Shown here: in pieces, positions 16,812 through 24,573 of the stretch
How the letters are laid out: each line of letters begins with the position of its first letter
How positions within the stretch are numbered: position 1 is the stretch's first letter
NCBI GenBank assembly: GCA_947629755.1
Contig: CANREY010000007.1
Coordinates: forward strand, 1 to 46,185
Origin: an uncultured Oscillospiraceae bacterium
Lineage (GTDB): Bacteria > Bacillota > Clostridia > Oscillospirales > Oscillospiraceae
Direction: 5' to 3'
DNA: 46,185 nt
The notes under the pieces: generated by a model
Told to the model about the DNA's origin: nothing
Database searches by the model: none
The model's input: the letters and a program-made list of their open reading frames with translations, nothing else
Translations under genes and position numbers: made by a program

Positions 16812-17672
16812 ATGAGCAAAATCACCCCAAAGCGCCGGAAATGGCCGTGGATACTGCTGACACTGGCACTTATAGCGTTTGTTATCATCATCGACAGCAA
16901 CACAAGGATAGTCACCGACGAGTATACCCTCGGCAACGCAAACCTCCCTGAGAGCATGGAGGGGCTTCGGATAGTCCACCTGTCCGACGTCCACGCCGCC
17001 ACTTTTGGGAAAAATAACGAAAAGCTCCTGTCCGCCGTCCGTGACATAAGCCCCGACATCATCTGCGTCACCGGGGATCTGGTGGACGGGGAGAGGTCGA
17101 AGCAGGAGCCCTGGGTAGGGAGCTTCATTCCGGAGCTTGTGAAGATAGCGCCGGTCTACTACGTCTCCGGCAACCACGAGTGGGCCGCCGGTTGGGCGAG
17201 AGACCTTTTCTCCATACTCCGGGAGTACGGCGTCACCGTACTGCGAAACGAGTTCGTCACCTTCGGCCGGGGGGACGACTACATCGTCATCGGCGGCGTC
17301 GACGACCCCAACGGCCTTCGCGACCAGAAATCCCCCGAAAAGGTGGTGGAGGAGATAAACGAGGCCCACCCCGGAAAGTACGTCCTCATGCTGGCCCACC
17401 GGGACACGGAGCTTGACATGTGGTCGGAGCTTGGCGTTGACGCGGTGCTCTGCGGCCACGCCCACGGGGGACTTGTACGCCTGCCGCTCACCGACGGCCT
17501 CGTGGCTCCGGGACAGGGCCTTTTCCCCACATGGACAGCCGGTATCTACGAGCAGGGCGGCACACAGATGCTGGTCTCCCGCGGCGTGGGCGGCACAAAG
17601 GTCGGCCCGGTACCACTTCCGAGGGTCTTCAACAACCCGGAGGTCGTCGCCATCACCCTCCAAAGGCCGTGA
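16812..17672 (+). CDS. Membrane-anchored metallophosphoesterase (YkuE-like)
   Basis: This 286-residue protein has one N-terminal membrane helix (about 11-28, after a basic MSKITPKRRK) and an extracytoplasmic calcineurin-like domain. All metal-binding motifs are visible: SDVHA, GDLVDGE, GNHEW, AHRDTE and GHAHGG. YkuE-type relatives act at the cell envelope, and UDP-sugar or lipid phosphate substrates have been proposed; the substrate here is unknown. It is the second gene of the operon with the NYN protein, one base downstream of its stop. Confidence 0.87.
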   Translation: MSKITPKRRKWPWILLTLALIAFVIIIDSNTRIVTDEYTLGNANLPESMEGLRIVHLSDVHAATFGKNNEKLLSAVRDISPDIICVTGDLVDGERSKQEPWVGSFIPELVKIAPVYYVSGNHEWAAGWARDLFSILREYGVTVLRNEFVTFGRGDDYIVIGGVDDPNGLRDQKSPEKVVEEINEAHPGKYVLMLAHRDTELDMWSELGVDAVLCGHAHGGLVRLPLTDGLVAPGQGLFPTWTAGIYEQGGTQMLVSRGVGGTKVGPVPLPRVFNNPEVVAITLQRP

Positions 17673-17706
17673 CTTATGCAAATTTTGAATGAATAACGAT
17701 CTCCCA

Positions 17707-17743
17707 CCCCTCATAAGATGATATGTATATCATTTTTGAGGGG
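17707..17743 (+). other. Nested hairpin upstream of a 29-codon ORF
   Basis: An outer stem CCCCTCA (17707-17713)/TGAGGGG (17737-17743) encloses a perfect inner stem ATGATAT-GT-ATATCAT (17718-17733). The right arm includes part of the G-rich ribosome-binding region of the ORF at 17752. No T-run follows, so it is not a simple terminator. Confidence 0.5.
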
Positions 17744-17751
17744 GTAAGGAT

Positions 17752-17841
17752 ATGGAAGATAAACGCGAAAGACCGGTCCCCAAGCCGGATATTGACGACC
17801 TCATATTCGGAGGCGAGGAGAGGGGCCATTCGGAGAGATAG
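17752..17841 (+). CDS. Small ORF, 29 aa, upstream of prfB
   Basis: The ATG at 17752 follows GGGGG-TAAGGA and encodes a highly charged peptide (MEDKRERPVPKPDIDDLIFGGEERGHSER, given here as two parts: MEDKRERPVPKPDID and DLIFGGEERGHSER). I recognise no family. It lies 52 bp before prfB on the same strand and could be a leader peptide or a real microprotein. The hairpin at 17707-17743 could modulate its translation. Confidence 0.45.
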   Translation: MEDKRERPVPKPDIDDLIFGGEERGHSER

Positions 17842-17893
17842 CTCCCTCCCGCCGGAGAGACGGGCGATACATACTTAAGAAGGAATGATTTAA

Positions 17894-19003
17894 ATGATAG
17901 TTGAATACGAGGACTATAAGACGAAAATAGGGGCCCTGAAGCCCCAGCTTGAGACAATAAGAAGGGCGCTGAAGCTTGACGAGGTGGCCGCGGAGATAGA
18001 CAGGCTCCAGAAGGAGAGCGAGGCCGACGGGTTCTGGAACGACCAGAAAAACTCCCAGAAGGTCCTCCAGCGCTTAAAGCAGCTCAAAAATAAGCGGGAC
18101 AGCTTCGCCAAAATGGAGGGCCGCTACGACGACCTTGCCACCCTTTGCGACATGGCCATAGAGGAGGACGACGTCTCCCTCTTACCTGAGCTTGAGGCGG
18201 AGTTTAACTCCTTCTCCACGGACCTTGAGACCACCCGCCTTGCCACCATGCTGTCCGGGGAGTACGACAGCTCCAACGCAATTTTGAGCTTCCACGCCGG
18301 GGCCGGCGGGACCGAGGCCCAGGACTGGACGGAGATGCTCTACCGCATGTACACCCGCTGGGCCGAGCGCCACGGCTTTAAGTACACTATATTGGACTAT
18401 CTTGACGGCGAGGAGGCGGGGATAAAATCCGCCACCATCAAGATAGACGGCGACAACGCCTACGGCTACCTCAAGAGCGAGAGCGGCATACACCGCCTTG
18501 TGCGCGTCAGCCCCTTCGACGCCTCCGGCCGCCGCCACACCAGCTTCGCCGCCGTGGAGGTCATGCCGGAGATAACCGACGATTCCGAGATAGAGATACG
18601 GGACGAGGACATCGAGATGCAGGTCTACCGCTCCTCCGGAGCCGGCGGCCAGAAGGTCAACAAGACAAGCTCCGCCGTCCGCCTTATCCACAAGCCCACG
18701 GGCATCGTGGTCTCCTGCCAGGTGGAGCGCAGCCAGTTCCAGAACAGGGACGCCTGCATGACCATGCTGAGGGCGCGCTTGGCCGAGATAAAGGAGCGGG
18801 AGCACCTTGAGAAGATCGAGGACATAAAGGGCGTCCAGATGAAGATAGAGTGGGGCAGCCAGATACGCTCCTACGTCTTCATGCCCTACACCCTTGCCAA
18901 GGACCACCGCACAGGCTTTGAGAACGGCAACATCACCGCCGTCATGGACGGCGACCTTGACGGCTTCATCAACGCCTACCTCGCCATGAAGGCCGAGGCG
19001 TAA
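17894..19003 (+). CDS. prfB: Peptide chain release factor 2, without programmed frameshift
   Basis: RF2 ends translation at UGA and UAA. The 369 residues contain the coiled N-terminal domain, the stop-codon-reading SPF motif ([15 protein letters not shown]) and the hydrolysis motif GGQ in [12 protein letters not shown]. Most bacteria need a +1 shift at CUU-UGA-C around codon 25. Here the frame is open and codons 28-29 read CTT GAC (17975-17980), exactly the product of the shift, so the extra base has been lost. ATG 17894 has AAGGA nine bases upstream. The HEPN/MNT toxin-antitoxin genes follow 29 bp downstream with no terminator between. Confidence 0.95.
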   Translation: MIVEYEDYKTKIGALKPQLETIRRALKLDEVAAEIDRLQKESEADGFWNDQKNSQKVLQRLKQLKNKRDSFAKMEGRYDDLATLCDMAIEEDDVSLLPELEAEFNSFSTDLETTRLATMLSGEYDSSNAILSFHAGAGGTEAQDWTEMLYRMYTRWAERHGFKYTILDYLDGEEAGIKSATIKIDGDNAYGYLKSESGIHRLVRVSPFDASGRRHTSFAAVEVMPEITDDSEIEIRDEDIEMQVYRSSGAGGQKVNKTSSAVRLIHKPTGIVVSCQVERSQFQNRDACMTMLRARLAEIKEREHLEKIEDIKGVQMKIEWGSQIRSYVFMPYTLAKDHRTGFENGNITAVMDGDLDGFINAYLAMKAEA

Positions 19004-19032
19004 AAAGGATAAAAAAGAAAGGAGGACGGCTT

Positions 19033-19332
19033 ATGGACAGACCGTACACCATAGCGGAGCTTCAGCGCATTACCGAGCCCATATTCCGCGCCAACGGCGT
19101 CCGCCGCGCCGTTCTCTTTGGCTCCTACGCGAAGGGTTGCGCCACAACGCGCAGTGATGTGGACCTTTTCGTGGACAGCGGACTTCGTGGCCTTAAGTTT
19201 TTCGGCCTTCTGGAGGACCTGACAGACGCGCTGGACGCGGACGTGGACCTTATCGAGGCGTCCCAGCTCGCCACCGGCTCACCGGTAGCCGGGGAGATAG
19301 GCAGAAGCGGGGTGACGATCTACGGACAGTAG
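19033..19332 (+). CDS. mntA: MNT-type nucleotidyltransferase, antitoxin of a HEPN/MNT pair
   Basis: This is a minimal nucleotidyltransferase of 99 residues. The fold signature is complete: G30-S31 in LFGSYAKG and the metal-binding aspartates D42 and D44 in RSDVDLFVD. In characterised HepT/MntA systems MntA silences the HEPN RNase by AMPylating its conserved tyrosine. The ATG at 19033 has AAAGGAGG seven bases upstream. It sits 29 bp after prfB without a visible terminator, so it may share the prfB transcript. Confidence 0.85.
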   Translation: MDRPYTIAELQRITEPIFRANGVRRAVLFGSYAKGCATTRSDVDLFVDSGLRGLKFFGLLEDLTDALDADVDLIEASQLATGSPVAGEIGRSGVTIYGQ

Positions 19333-19345
19333 AGACCTGAAGGTA

Positions 19346-19669
19346 GTGAAAAAGCTCCTCTCGCACGTAAGGTCGATATTGGAATACACGGCTAAGTGCG
19401 ATAGCCTTGAGGATTTTCAGGGCAACAGAATGCTTGTGGAGGCCACGGTCTTCAACCTTATGCAAATCGGAGAGCTCGCCAAATTCTCTCTTAGCGACGA
19501 AGCGAAGGCCGGTATCCCCTCCGTTCCGTGGCGGCAGATATACGGTATGCGCAATCGCATCGTCCACGGGTACGATGGCGTGAACATGTCCATCGTATGG
19601 GACGTGGTAAGGTCCGACATACCCGCCCTTGAGATCGAGCTTACCCGCGCCCTTGGCGCGACTGATTGA
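19346..19669 (+). CDS. hepT: HEPN (DUF86/HepT) toxin
   Basis: This HEPN-domain RNase of about 107 residues has the active-site motif R69-x4-H74-x-Y76 (RNRIVHGY); the tyrosine is the AMPylation target in characterised MntA/HepT pairs. It follows mntA closely. The start is uncertain. The GTG at 19346 has only a GAAGG two bases away. In-frame upstream codons read ACG GAC AGT AGA GAC CTG AAG GTA, resembling the usual HepT N-terminus, with ACG at 19322 lying 7 bases after GGGGTG. A terminator at 19677-19712 closes the unit. Confidence 0.82.
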   Translation: MKKLLSHVRSILEYTAKCDSLEDFQGNRMLVEATVFNLMQIGELAKFSLSDEAKAGIPSVPWRQIYGMRNRIVHGYDGVNMSIVWDVVRSDIPALEIELTRALGATD

Positions 19670-19676
19670 AAACGAA

Positions 19677-19712
19677 AAAGGGACGTCCCGCCGGAGACGT
19701 CCCTTTATTTTT
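19677..19712. terminator. Bidirectional intrinsic terminator
   Basis: Stem AAAGGGACGTC (19677-19687) and GACGTCCCTTT (19696-19706), loop CCGCCGGA, then ATTTTTG. An A-rich run on the left allows use by the convergent guanylate kinase-like gene. Confidence 0.8.
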
Positions 19713-19727
19713 GCGTATTCGTCTATC

Positions 19728-20309
19728 TTACTTACCCTCAAATATCCTCTCCCACTCCTCCACCGACGCCGCCACGCTGTCTTCGGTGGAGATGGTCTGA
19801 AGTCCGGGTATGGCGGAGAGCTTATCTAAAGAAAAATCCGCCTCGTCGGCAAGGTACCGGCGGCACATCTCGGCGTAGTCGGGCCTTAGCTGGCCGTCCT
19901 CCCGGTCGAGGCACCGGTGGAGCCTCACCCCGTCGGGGAGCGTCAGATACACCGGCCGGACGGCGTCCTCGCCGAAGGCGGCGATGAAGGAGTGGACGCC
20001 CTCAAGGGTGGTAATTAAGATGTAGTCCCGCCCCGGCTCAAGCTCAAATTTCGGCGTGAAGTAGGTCCACAGGCCCTGTACCGTGTGGTACTCCCGCTTT
20101 TCGATTATCTTATTTTCGCGCTCAAGCCGCCGTAGCTCCGCGTCCGTGACGAAGAAGTAATTCTCCCCGCTGACCTCTCCCTCCCGCATGGGGCGGGTGG
20201 TGCAGGGGATTATGGGCGTGAGCCTGCCACGGTATTTTTCCATGACCGCCTTATAAAATGTGTCCTTTCCGGACCCGCTCTTGCCAACGATACAAAATAT
20301 CCTGCTCAT
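19728..20309 (-). CDS. Guanylate kinase-like protein
   Basis: This 193-residue P-loop kinase has Walker A GKSGSGKDTF (9-18) and the GMP-binding stretch TTRPMREGEVSGENYFFVT (37-55) of guanylate kinases. It diverges from housekeeping Gmk in the lid (YHTVQGLWTYFTPKFE), so it may be a paralogue with another nucleotide role. The ATG at 20309 has AAGGGTG about 8 bases upstream. It lies 59 bp downstream of the AraC gene on the same strand and may be cotranscribed with it. I cannot tell from this window whether another gmk exists. Confidence 0.75.
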   Translation of the reverse strand: MSRIFCIVGKSGSGKDTFYKAVMEKYRGRLTPIIPCTTRPMREGEVSGENYFFVTDAELRRLERENKIIEKREYHTVQGLWTYFTPKFELEPGRDYILITTLEGVHSFIAAFGEDAVRPVYLTLPDGVRLHRCLDREDGQLRPDYAEMCRRYLADEADFSLDKLSAIPGLQTISTEDSVAASVEEWERIFEGK

Positions 20310-20357
20310 ATTAACGCACCCTTACAAAAGCTTAAAATCACCGCAAAACGGCCTGCT

Positions 20358-20390
20358 TTGTCATCAACTTACGAAGCAAGTTGATGACAA
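20358..20390 (-). other. 13-bp perfect hairpin spanning the stop of the AraC gene
   Basis: TTGTCATCAACTT (20358-20370) and AAGTTGATGACAA (20378-20390) pair perfectly around ACGAAGC. The last codons and stop of the AraC gene are inside it. There is no T-run, so it is more likely an mRNA-stabilising or processing element than a terminator. Confidence 0.5.
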
Positions 20391-21235
20391 TATTCCCTCG
20401 GCGTCACTCCGTACTCCGCCTTGAACGCCCGGTAAAATCCCGTGTAGTCCCCAAAGCCCACGTCGGACCAGACGTGGCTGGGCTTCACGCCCTGAGCCAT
20501 GAGCTGGCGGGCGATGAGCAGGCGCTTTTTCATTATGTACCGGTGTACGCTTGTGCCGACGATCCGCGCAAACTCGTGGCTTAAGTGGTACTTGCTGACG
20601 TAAAAGCGGTCGGCCAGAGCCTCCAAGCTCAGCTCCTCGGTGTAGTGCTCACCGATGTACTCCACCACCTCGCTGACCACCTGCCCGCCCCGCGTCAGGT
20701 CCTCCTCACTCCCGGCGGCCTTCTCGGCTATGCGGTTTATCTCCACCAAAAGCTGTGTCAGCAGACACTCCGGCATGAGCTCCCCGCCGAAGCCCCCCTC
20801 CTGGAGCTCCCCGTAGAGCCGGCCAATAAGGTCGTAGACCCTTCTCTGGTCCTCCGGGGACATGTGGAGCTGGTTGCGGTACCGTGGGGACGCCGGGTCA
20901 AGACAGCTCATAAGGTCCGTGCGCCTTGTGCTCAGGCGCTTTACAGCCCTTGGGTCCACCCAGAGCACATACCGCTCGTATACCTCACGCTCCGTCTTTA
21001 TGTGGAGCTGGTGGAGCTCACGGGGGGAGATGAGCAGCACGTCCCCCGGCACCACCTTGTAGAGCTTGCTCTCGATGGTGTATGTCACGTCGCCCGTTAT
21101 GAGGAAGTATATCTCATAAAAATCGTGGTGGTGGAGCCTGACCTTTTTAAGGTAGGAGTCCCGCTTATACTGGAGCTCAAAGTCCGGACGCTTCATTTTC
21201 TGGCTGGGATCAAAGGCTCCCGGCTCAAAGGCCAT
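20369..21235 (-). CDS. AraC-family regulator of the hexuronate genes
   Basis: This 288-residue regulator has an N-terminal cupin sensor (about 15-130, with VRLHHHDFYEIYFLITG and LLISPRELHQLH). The C-terminal double helix-turn-helix is at about 185-285 (LSLEALADRFYVSKYHLSHEFAR and the FGDYTGFYRAFKAEYGVTPREYC signature). The ATG at 21235 is chosen because GGGAGGTG lies 7 bases upstream; an in-frame TTG farther up has no comparable site. It is divergent from uxaB, so it most likely senses a hexuronate-derived ligand and controls the operon (inference from position). Confidence 0.85.
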   Translation of the reverse strand: MAFEPGAFDPSQKMKRPDFELQYKRDSYLKKVRLHHHDFYEIYFLITGDVTYTIESKLYKVVPGDVLLISPRELHQLHIKTEREVYERYVLWVDPRAVKRLSTRRTDLMSCLDPASPRYRNQLHMSPEDQRRVYDLIGRLYGELQEGGFGGELMPECLLTQLLVEINRIAEKAAGSEEDLTRGGQVVSEVVEYIGEHYTEELSLEALADRFYVSKYHLSHEFARIVGTSVHRYIMKKRLLIARQLMAQGVKPSHVWSDVGFGDYTGFYRAFKAEYGVTPREYCHQLAS

Positions 21236-21278
21236 ATGACACACCTCCCCGCGCCGGCTGATTTTTATCCGCAATTAA

Positions 21279-21307
21279 ATCATAAGGCCGCCGACGAAAA
21301 ATGTCAA
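21279..21307 (-). promoter_or_regulatory. Sigma-A promoter of the AraC regulator
   Basis: On the minus strand, TTGACA (21302-21307), 17 bp, TATGAT (21279-21284). Confidence 0.7.
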
Positions 21308-21408
21308 TGAAAATCGCCGCAAGTTTTGCAATGTTATACCGCAAAAATTAATATATCCCACCAAAAGTAAAAATATATAATTAAGTTGTAGTTTTTTTCA
21401 AAATAGTA

Positions 21409-21437
21409 TGGCAATGCTTGTACAGTTCTGCTATAAT
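21409..21437 (+). promoter_or_regulatory. Promoter of uxaB
   Basis: TATAAT (21432-21437) has the weak -35 TGGCAA (21409-21414) at a 17-bp distance. A poor -35 fits a promoter needing an activator such as the divergent AraC protein. The 200-bp AT-rich region between the two promoters is the likely binding area. Confidence 0.6.
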
Positions 21438-21505
21438 AGGAACAGTATAATGTCCCATATTGGGCAAACAACATAAAAAATCATTTTTTTCAGGAGGAGA
21501 GGCTT

Positions 21506-23002
21506 ATGGAAAGGTTAAATTACGAGGTCCTGCAGAGATCCGGCTATGACGGATACATACTGAGGAACGCGCCTGAGAAGGTAATGCAGTTCGGCGAGGG
21601 CAACTTCCTTCGCGCCTTTGCCGACTACTGGTTCGACGTGGCCAACGAGAAGGCGGGCTGGAACGGCAAGTGCGTCCTTGTCCAGCCCATCGCCATGGGC
21701 CTTACCAAGCTCATGAACGACCAGGAGGGCCTTTACACCCTCTATCTTCGCGGCAATGAGAATGGCGAGAAGATCGACCGCAAGCGCGTCATCTCCTCCG
21801 TCTCCCGGTGCCTCAACCCCTACGAGAAGGAGGGCTTTGAGGCCATGATGGAGCTGGCCGCCAGCCCCGACCTTGAGTACGTTGTCTCCAACACCACCGA
21901 GGCCGGCATAGTCTACGACCCGGCCTGCGAGCTTAATGACGAGCCCTGCTCCTCCTTCCCCGGCAAGCTCACCCAGGTGCTCTACAAGCGCTATAAAGCC
22001 GGACAGGACGGACTTGTCATACTCTCCTGCGAGCTCATCGACAACAACGGCAAGGAGCTTTTAAAGTGCGTCAATCAGTATATCGACCAGTGGGGACTGG
22101 AGGAGGGCTTCAAGTCCTACGTCAATAACGACTGCACCTTCTGCTCCACTTTAGTTGACCGCATAGTGCCGGGCCGTATCCGGGACGCGGCCGAGGTGGC
22201 GAGGCTTGAGGAGATAAACGGCTACCACGACGAGCTTATCGACGTGGGCGAGGTCTTCGGCGTGTGGAACATCGAGGGCCCTGAGTGGCTGGAGGAGAAG
22301 CTCCCCTTCAAAAAGGCCGGCCTCAACTGCCCCGTGGTACCCGACGTGACCCCCTATAAAAAGCGCAAGGTCCGCATACTCAACGGCGCTCACACCGGCT
22401 TTGTCCTTGGCGCGTATCTGGCCGGCTTCGACATCGTCCGGGACTGCATGGAGAACGACACCGTCCGGGGCTTTATGAACAAGATGCTCTATGACGAGGT
22501 CATACCCACCCTGCCCCTTGACAAGAAGGACCTTACGGACTTCGCCGCCGCCGTGCAGGACAGGTTCAATAACCCCTTCGTAAATCACGAGCTCATGAGC
22601 ATAAGCCTCAACTCCACCTCCAAGTGGCGGGCCCGCAACATGCCCAGCTTCCTTGAGTATGTGGAGCTGAAGGGCGAGCTCCCCCGTTGCCTCACCGCCA
22701 GCTTCGCGGCCTACATCGCCTTCTACTCCACCGACATTCAGGAGCTCAACGATAAGGGCCTTGTGTGCAAGCGCCAGAAGGGCAACACCTACGTCTGCTC
22801 CGACGACCGCTGGGCGCTGGAGTTCTACTGGGACCACAGGAACGACGGTGACGCCGACCTCGTCCACGCCGTCATGACCAACGAGCAGATGTGGGGACAG
22901 GACCTGACGAAGGTCCCCGGCTTTGAGAAGGCCGTTGTGGAGCTCCTCGGCAAAATAAGGACCGAGGGCGTTTTGGCCGTCTATGCCGACGCCGTCAGGT
23001 GA
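21506..23002 (+). CDS. uxaB: Tagaturonate reductase (altronate oxidoreductase)
   Basis: This 498-residue NAD-dependent enzyme of the polyol-specific long-chain dehydrogenase/reductase family reduces tagaturonate to altronate in galacturonate breakdown. The opening VMQFGEGNFLRAFADYWFD is characteristic of UxaB, and VVSNTTEAGI and the catalytic-domain RILNGAHTGFVLGAYLAG fit. Fructuronate reductases (UxuB) are related and somewhat different at the N-terminus; with no uxuA in sight and uxaA next door, UxaB is preferred. The ATG has AGGAGGAG about 7 bases upstream. It is the first gene of the operon; uxaA follows after 9 bp. Confidence 0.9.
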   Translation: MERLNYEVLQRSGYDGYILRNAPEKVMQFGEGNFLRAFADYWFDVANEKAGWNGKCVLVQPIAMGLTKLMNDQEGLYTLYLRGNENGEKIDRKRVISSVSRCLNPYEKEGFEAMMELAASPDLEYVVSNTTEAGIVYDPACELNDEPCSSFPGKLTQVLYKRYKAGQDGLVILSCELIDNNGKELLKCVNQYIDQWGLEEGFKSYVNNDCTFCSTLVDRIVPGRIRDAAEVARLEEINGYHDELIDVGEVFGVWNIEGPEWLEEKLPFKKAGLNCPVVPDVTPYKKRKVRILNGAHTGFVLGAYLAGFDIVRDCMENDTVRGFMNKMLYDEVIPTLPLDKKDLTDFAAAVQDRFNNPFVNHELMSISLNSTSKWRARNMPSFLEYVELKGELPRCLTASFAAYIAFYSTDIQELNDKGLVCKRQKGNTYVCSDDRWALEFYWDHRNDGDADLVHAVMTNEQMWGQDLTKVPGFEKAVVELLGKIRTEGVLAVYADAVR

Positions 23003-23011
23003 GGTGACGCC

Positions 23012-24496
23012 ATGACTGACTTTATCCACATAAACCCAAAGGACAACGTGGTGGTGGCCCTCCACCCCATCTCCAAGGGCACGGTCTATGAGGGGGACGG
23101 ATACTCCGTCGCCGCCGCCACGGACATACCCCAAGGGCACAAGATGACGCTGACAGCCCTCTCCGAGGGGGATCAAGTCATAAAATACGGCTTCTCCATC
23201 GGCCACGCCACGGAAAGCGTGGGGGCGGGGGAGTGGATCCACACCCACAATATGCGCACGAACCTTGAGGGGGAGCTGGAGTACACCTACAACCCCAACG
23301 TCCACTTCCCGGAAAAGCTGGAGGCCCCCACCTTCATGGGCTACCGCCGCGCGGACGGCCGTGCCGCCATACGAAACGAGATATGGATAATCCCCACCGT
23401 GGGGTGCGTCAACGACGTGGCCAAGGCCCTTGTGCGGGAAAATCAGGACCTTGTCGCCGGCACCATCGACGGGCTTTACACCTTCACCCACCCCTTCGGC
23501 TGCTCCCAGACCGGCCACGACCACGCCCAGACGAGAAAGCTTTTAGCCGCCCTCACCCGCCACCCCAACGCCGGGGCCGTGCTGGTGCTCAGCCTGGGCT
23601 GTGAGAACCTCACCCACGAGCAGTTTTTGGCGGAGCTGGGCGACTACGACCCGGACAGGGTGAAATTTCTCACCTGTCAGGAGGTGGACGACGAGCTTGA
23701 GGCCGCGCGGCCCATTTTGGAGGAGCTCGCCGCCTACGCGGGTAAGTTCAAGCGCGAGCCCATACCCGCCAGCGACCTTGTTGTCGGCATGAAGTGCGGC
23801 GGCTCCGACGGCCTTTCCGGCATCACCGCCAACCCCACCGTGGGGCGCTTTTCCGACTTACTTGGCGCAATGGGCGGCTCCACGGTGCTCACCGAGGTCC
23901 CTGAGATGTTCGGCGCGGAGGGCTTTTTGCTCGACAGGTGCGTCAACGAGGAGGTATTCCACAAGGCCGTCAACATGATAAACGGCTTTAAGGACTACTT
24001 TATCCGCCATAACGAGGTGGTCTACGATAACCCCAGCCCCGGCAACAAGCAGGGCGGCATCACCACCCTTGAGGACAAATCCTGCGGCTGTGTCCAGAAG
24101 GGCGGCTCCGCCCCCATCATGGACGTTATCGGCTACGGCGAGCCTGTCACCACAAAGGGCCTCAACATGCTCTACGGCCCCGGCAACGACCTCGTGTCCG
24201 CCACGGCCCTCACCGCCGCGGGGGCCCACCTCATACTCTTTACCACCGGACGGGGCACGCCCTTCGGAGCTCCGGCTCCCACCATGAAGCTGGCCACCAA
24301 CACGCCTCTTGCCACGAAGAAGTCCACATGGATAGACTTCAACGCCGGCGTGGTGGCCGACGGGACCCGGACCATCGACGAGGCCGCCCACGACCTTATG
24401 GACCTTGTGCTTGAGGTGGCCTCCGGCAAAAAGACCTGGGCCGAGAAGAAGGGCTTCAGGGAGATCTCCATCTTCAAGGACGGCGTGGTCCTCTAA
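23012..24496 (+). CDS. uxaA: Altronate dehydratase
   Basis: It dehydrates altronate to 2-keto-3-deoxygluconate (KDG). The 494 residues show the N-terminal SAF domain (about 10-85: VVALHPISKGTVYE...) and the large C-terminal D-galactarate dehydratase/altronate hydrolase domain. That domain includes GYRRADGRAAIRNEI, HPFGCSQTGHDHAQT, VVGMKCGGSDGLSGITANP and DKSCGCVQKGG; its cysteines and histidines bind the metal of this iron-dependent family. The ribosome site GAGGTG overlaps the end of uxaB, which indicates coupling. Confidence 0.94.
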   Translation: MTDFIHINPKDNVVVALHPISKGTVYEGDGYSVAAATDIPQGHKMTLTALSEGDQVIKYGFSIGHATESVGAGEWIHTHNMRTNLEGELEYTYNPNVHFPEKLEAPTFMGYRRADGRAAIRNEIWIIPTVGCVNDVAKALVRENQDLVAGTIDGLYTFTHPFGCSQTGHDHAQTRKLLAALTRHPNAGAVLVLSLGCENLTHEQFLAELGDYDPDRVKFLTCQEVDDELEAARPILEELAAYAGKFKREPIPASDLVVGMKCGGSDGLSGITANPTVGRFSDLLGAMGGSTVLTEVPEMFGAEGFLLDRCVNEEVFHKAVNMINGFKDYFIRHNEVVYDNPSPGNKQGGITTLEDKSCGCVQKGGSAPIMDVIGYGEPVTTKGLNMLYGPGNDLVSATALTAAGAHLILFTTGRGTPFGAPAPTMKLATNTPLATKKSTWIDFNAGVVADGTRTIDEAAHDLMDLVLEVASGKKTWAEKKGFREISIFKDGVVL

Positions 24497-24573
24497 AGCA
24501 TATGCTTTCGGTCCGCCTCTGGGGAAGGCCCTCCGGATCATAAAAGCTTATAAAAAAGGAAGGGATAACCCCC

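Noticed and set aside
16379-17714. Minus-strand frames across the NYN and phosphoesterase genes
   Set aside because: They overlap two genes with complete catalytic motifs and a consensus promoter; no independent support.
21236-21274. Upstream TTG start for the AraC gene at 21274
   Set aside because: It lies close to the -10 box (21279-21284), and GGGAGGTG is placed for the ATG at 21235.
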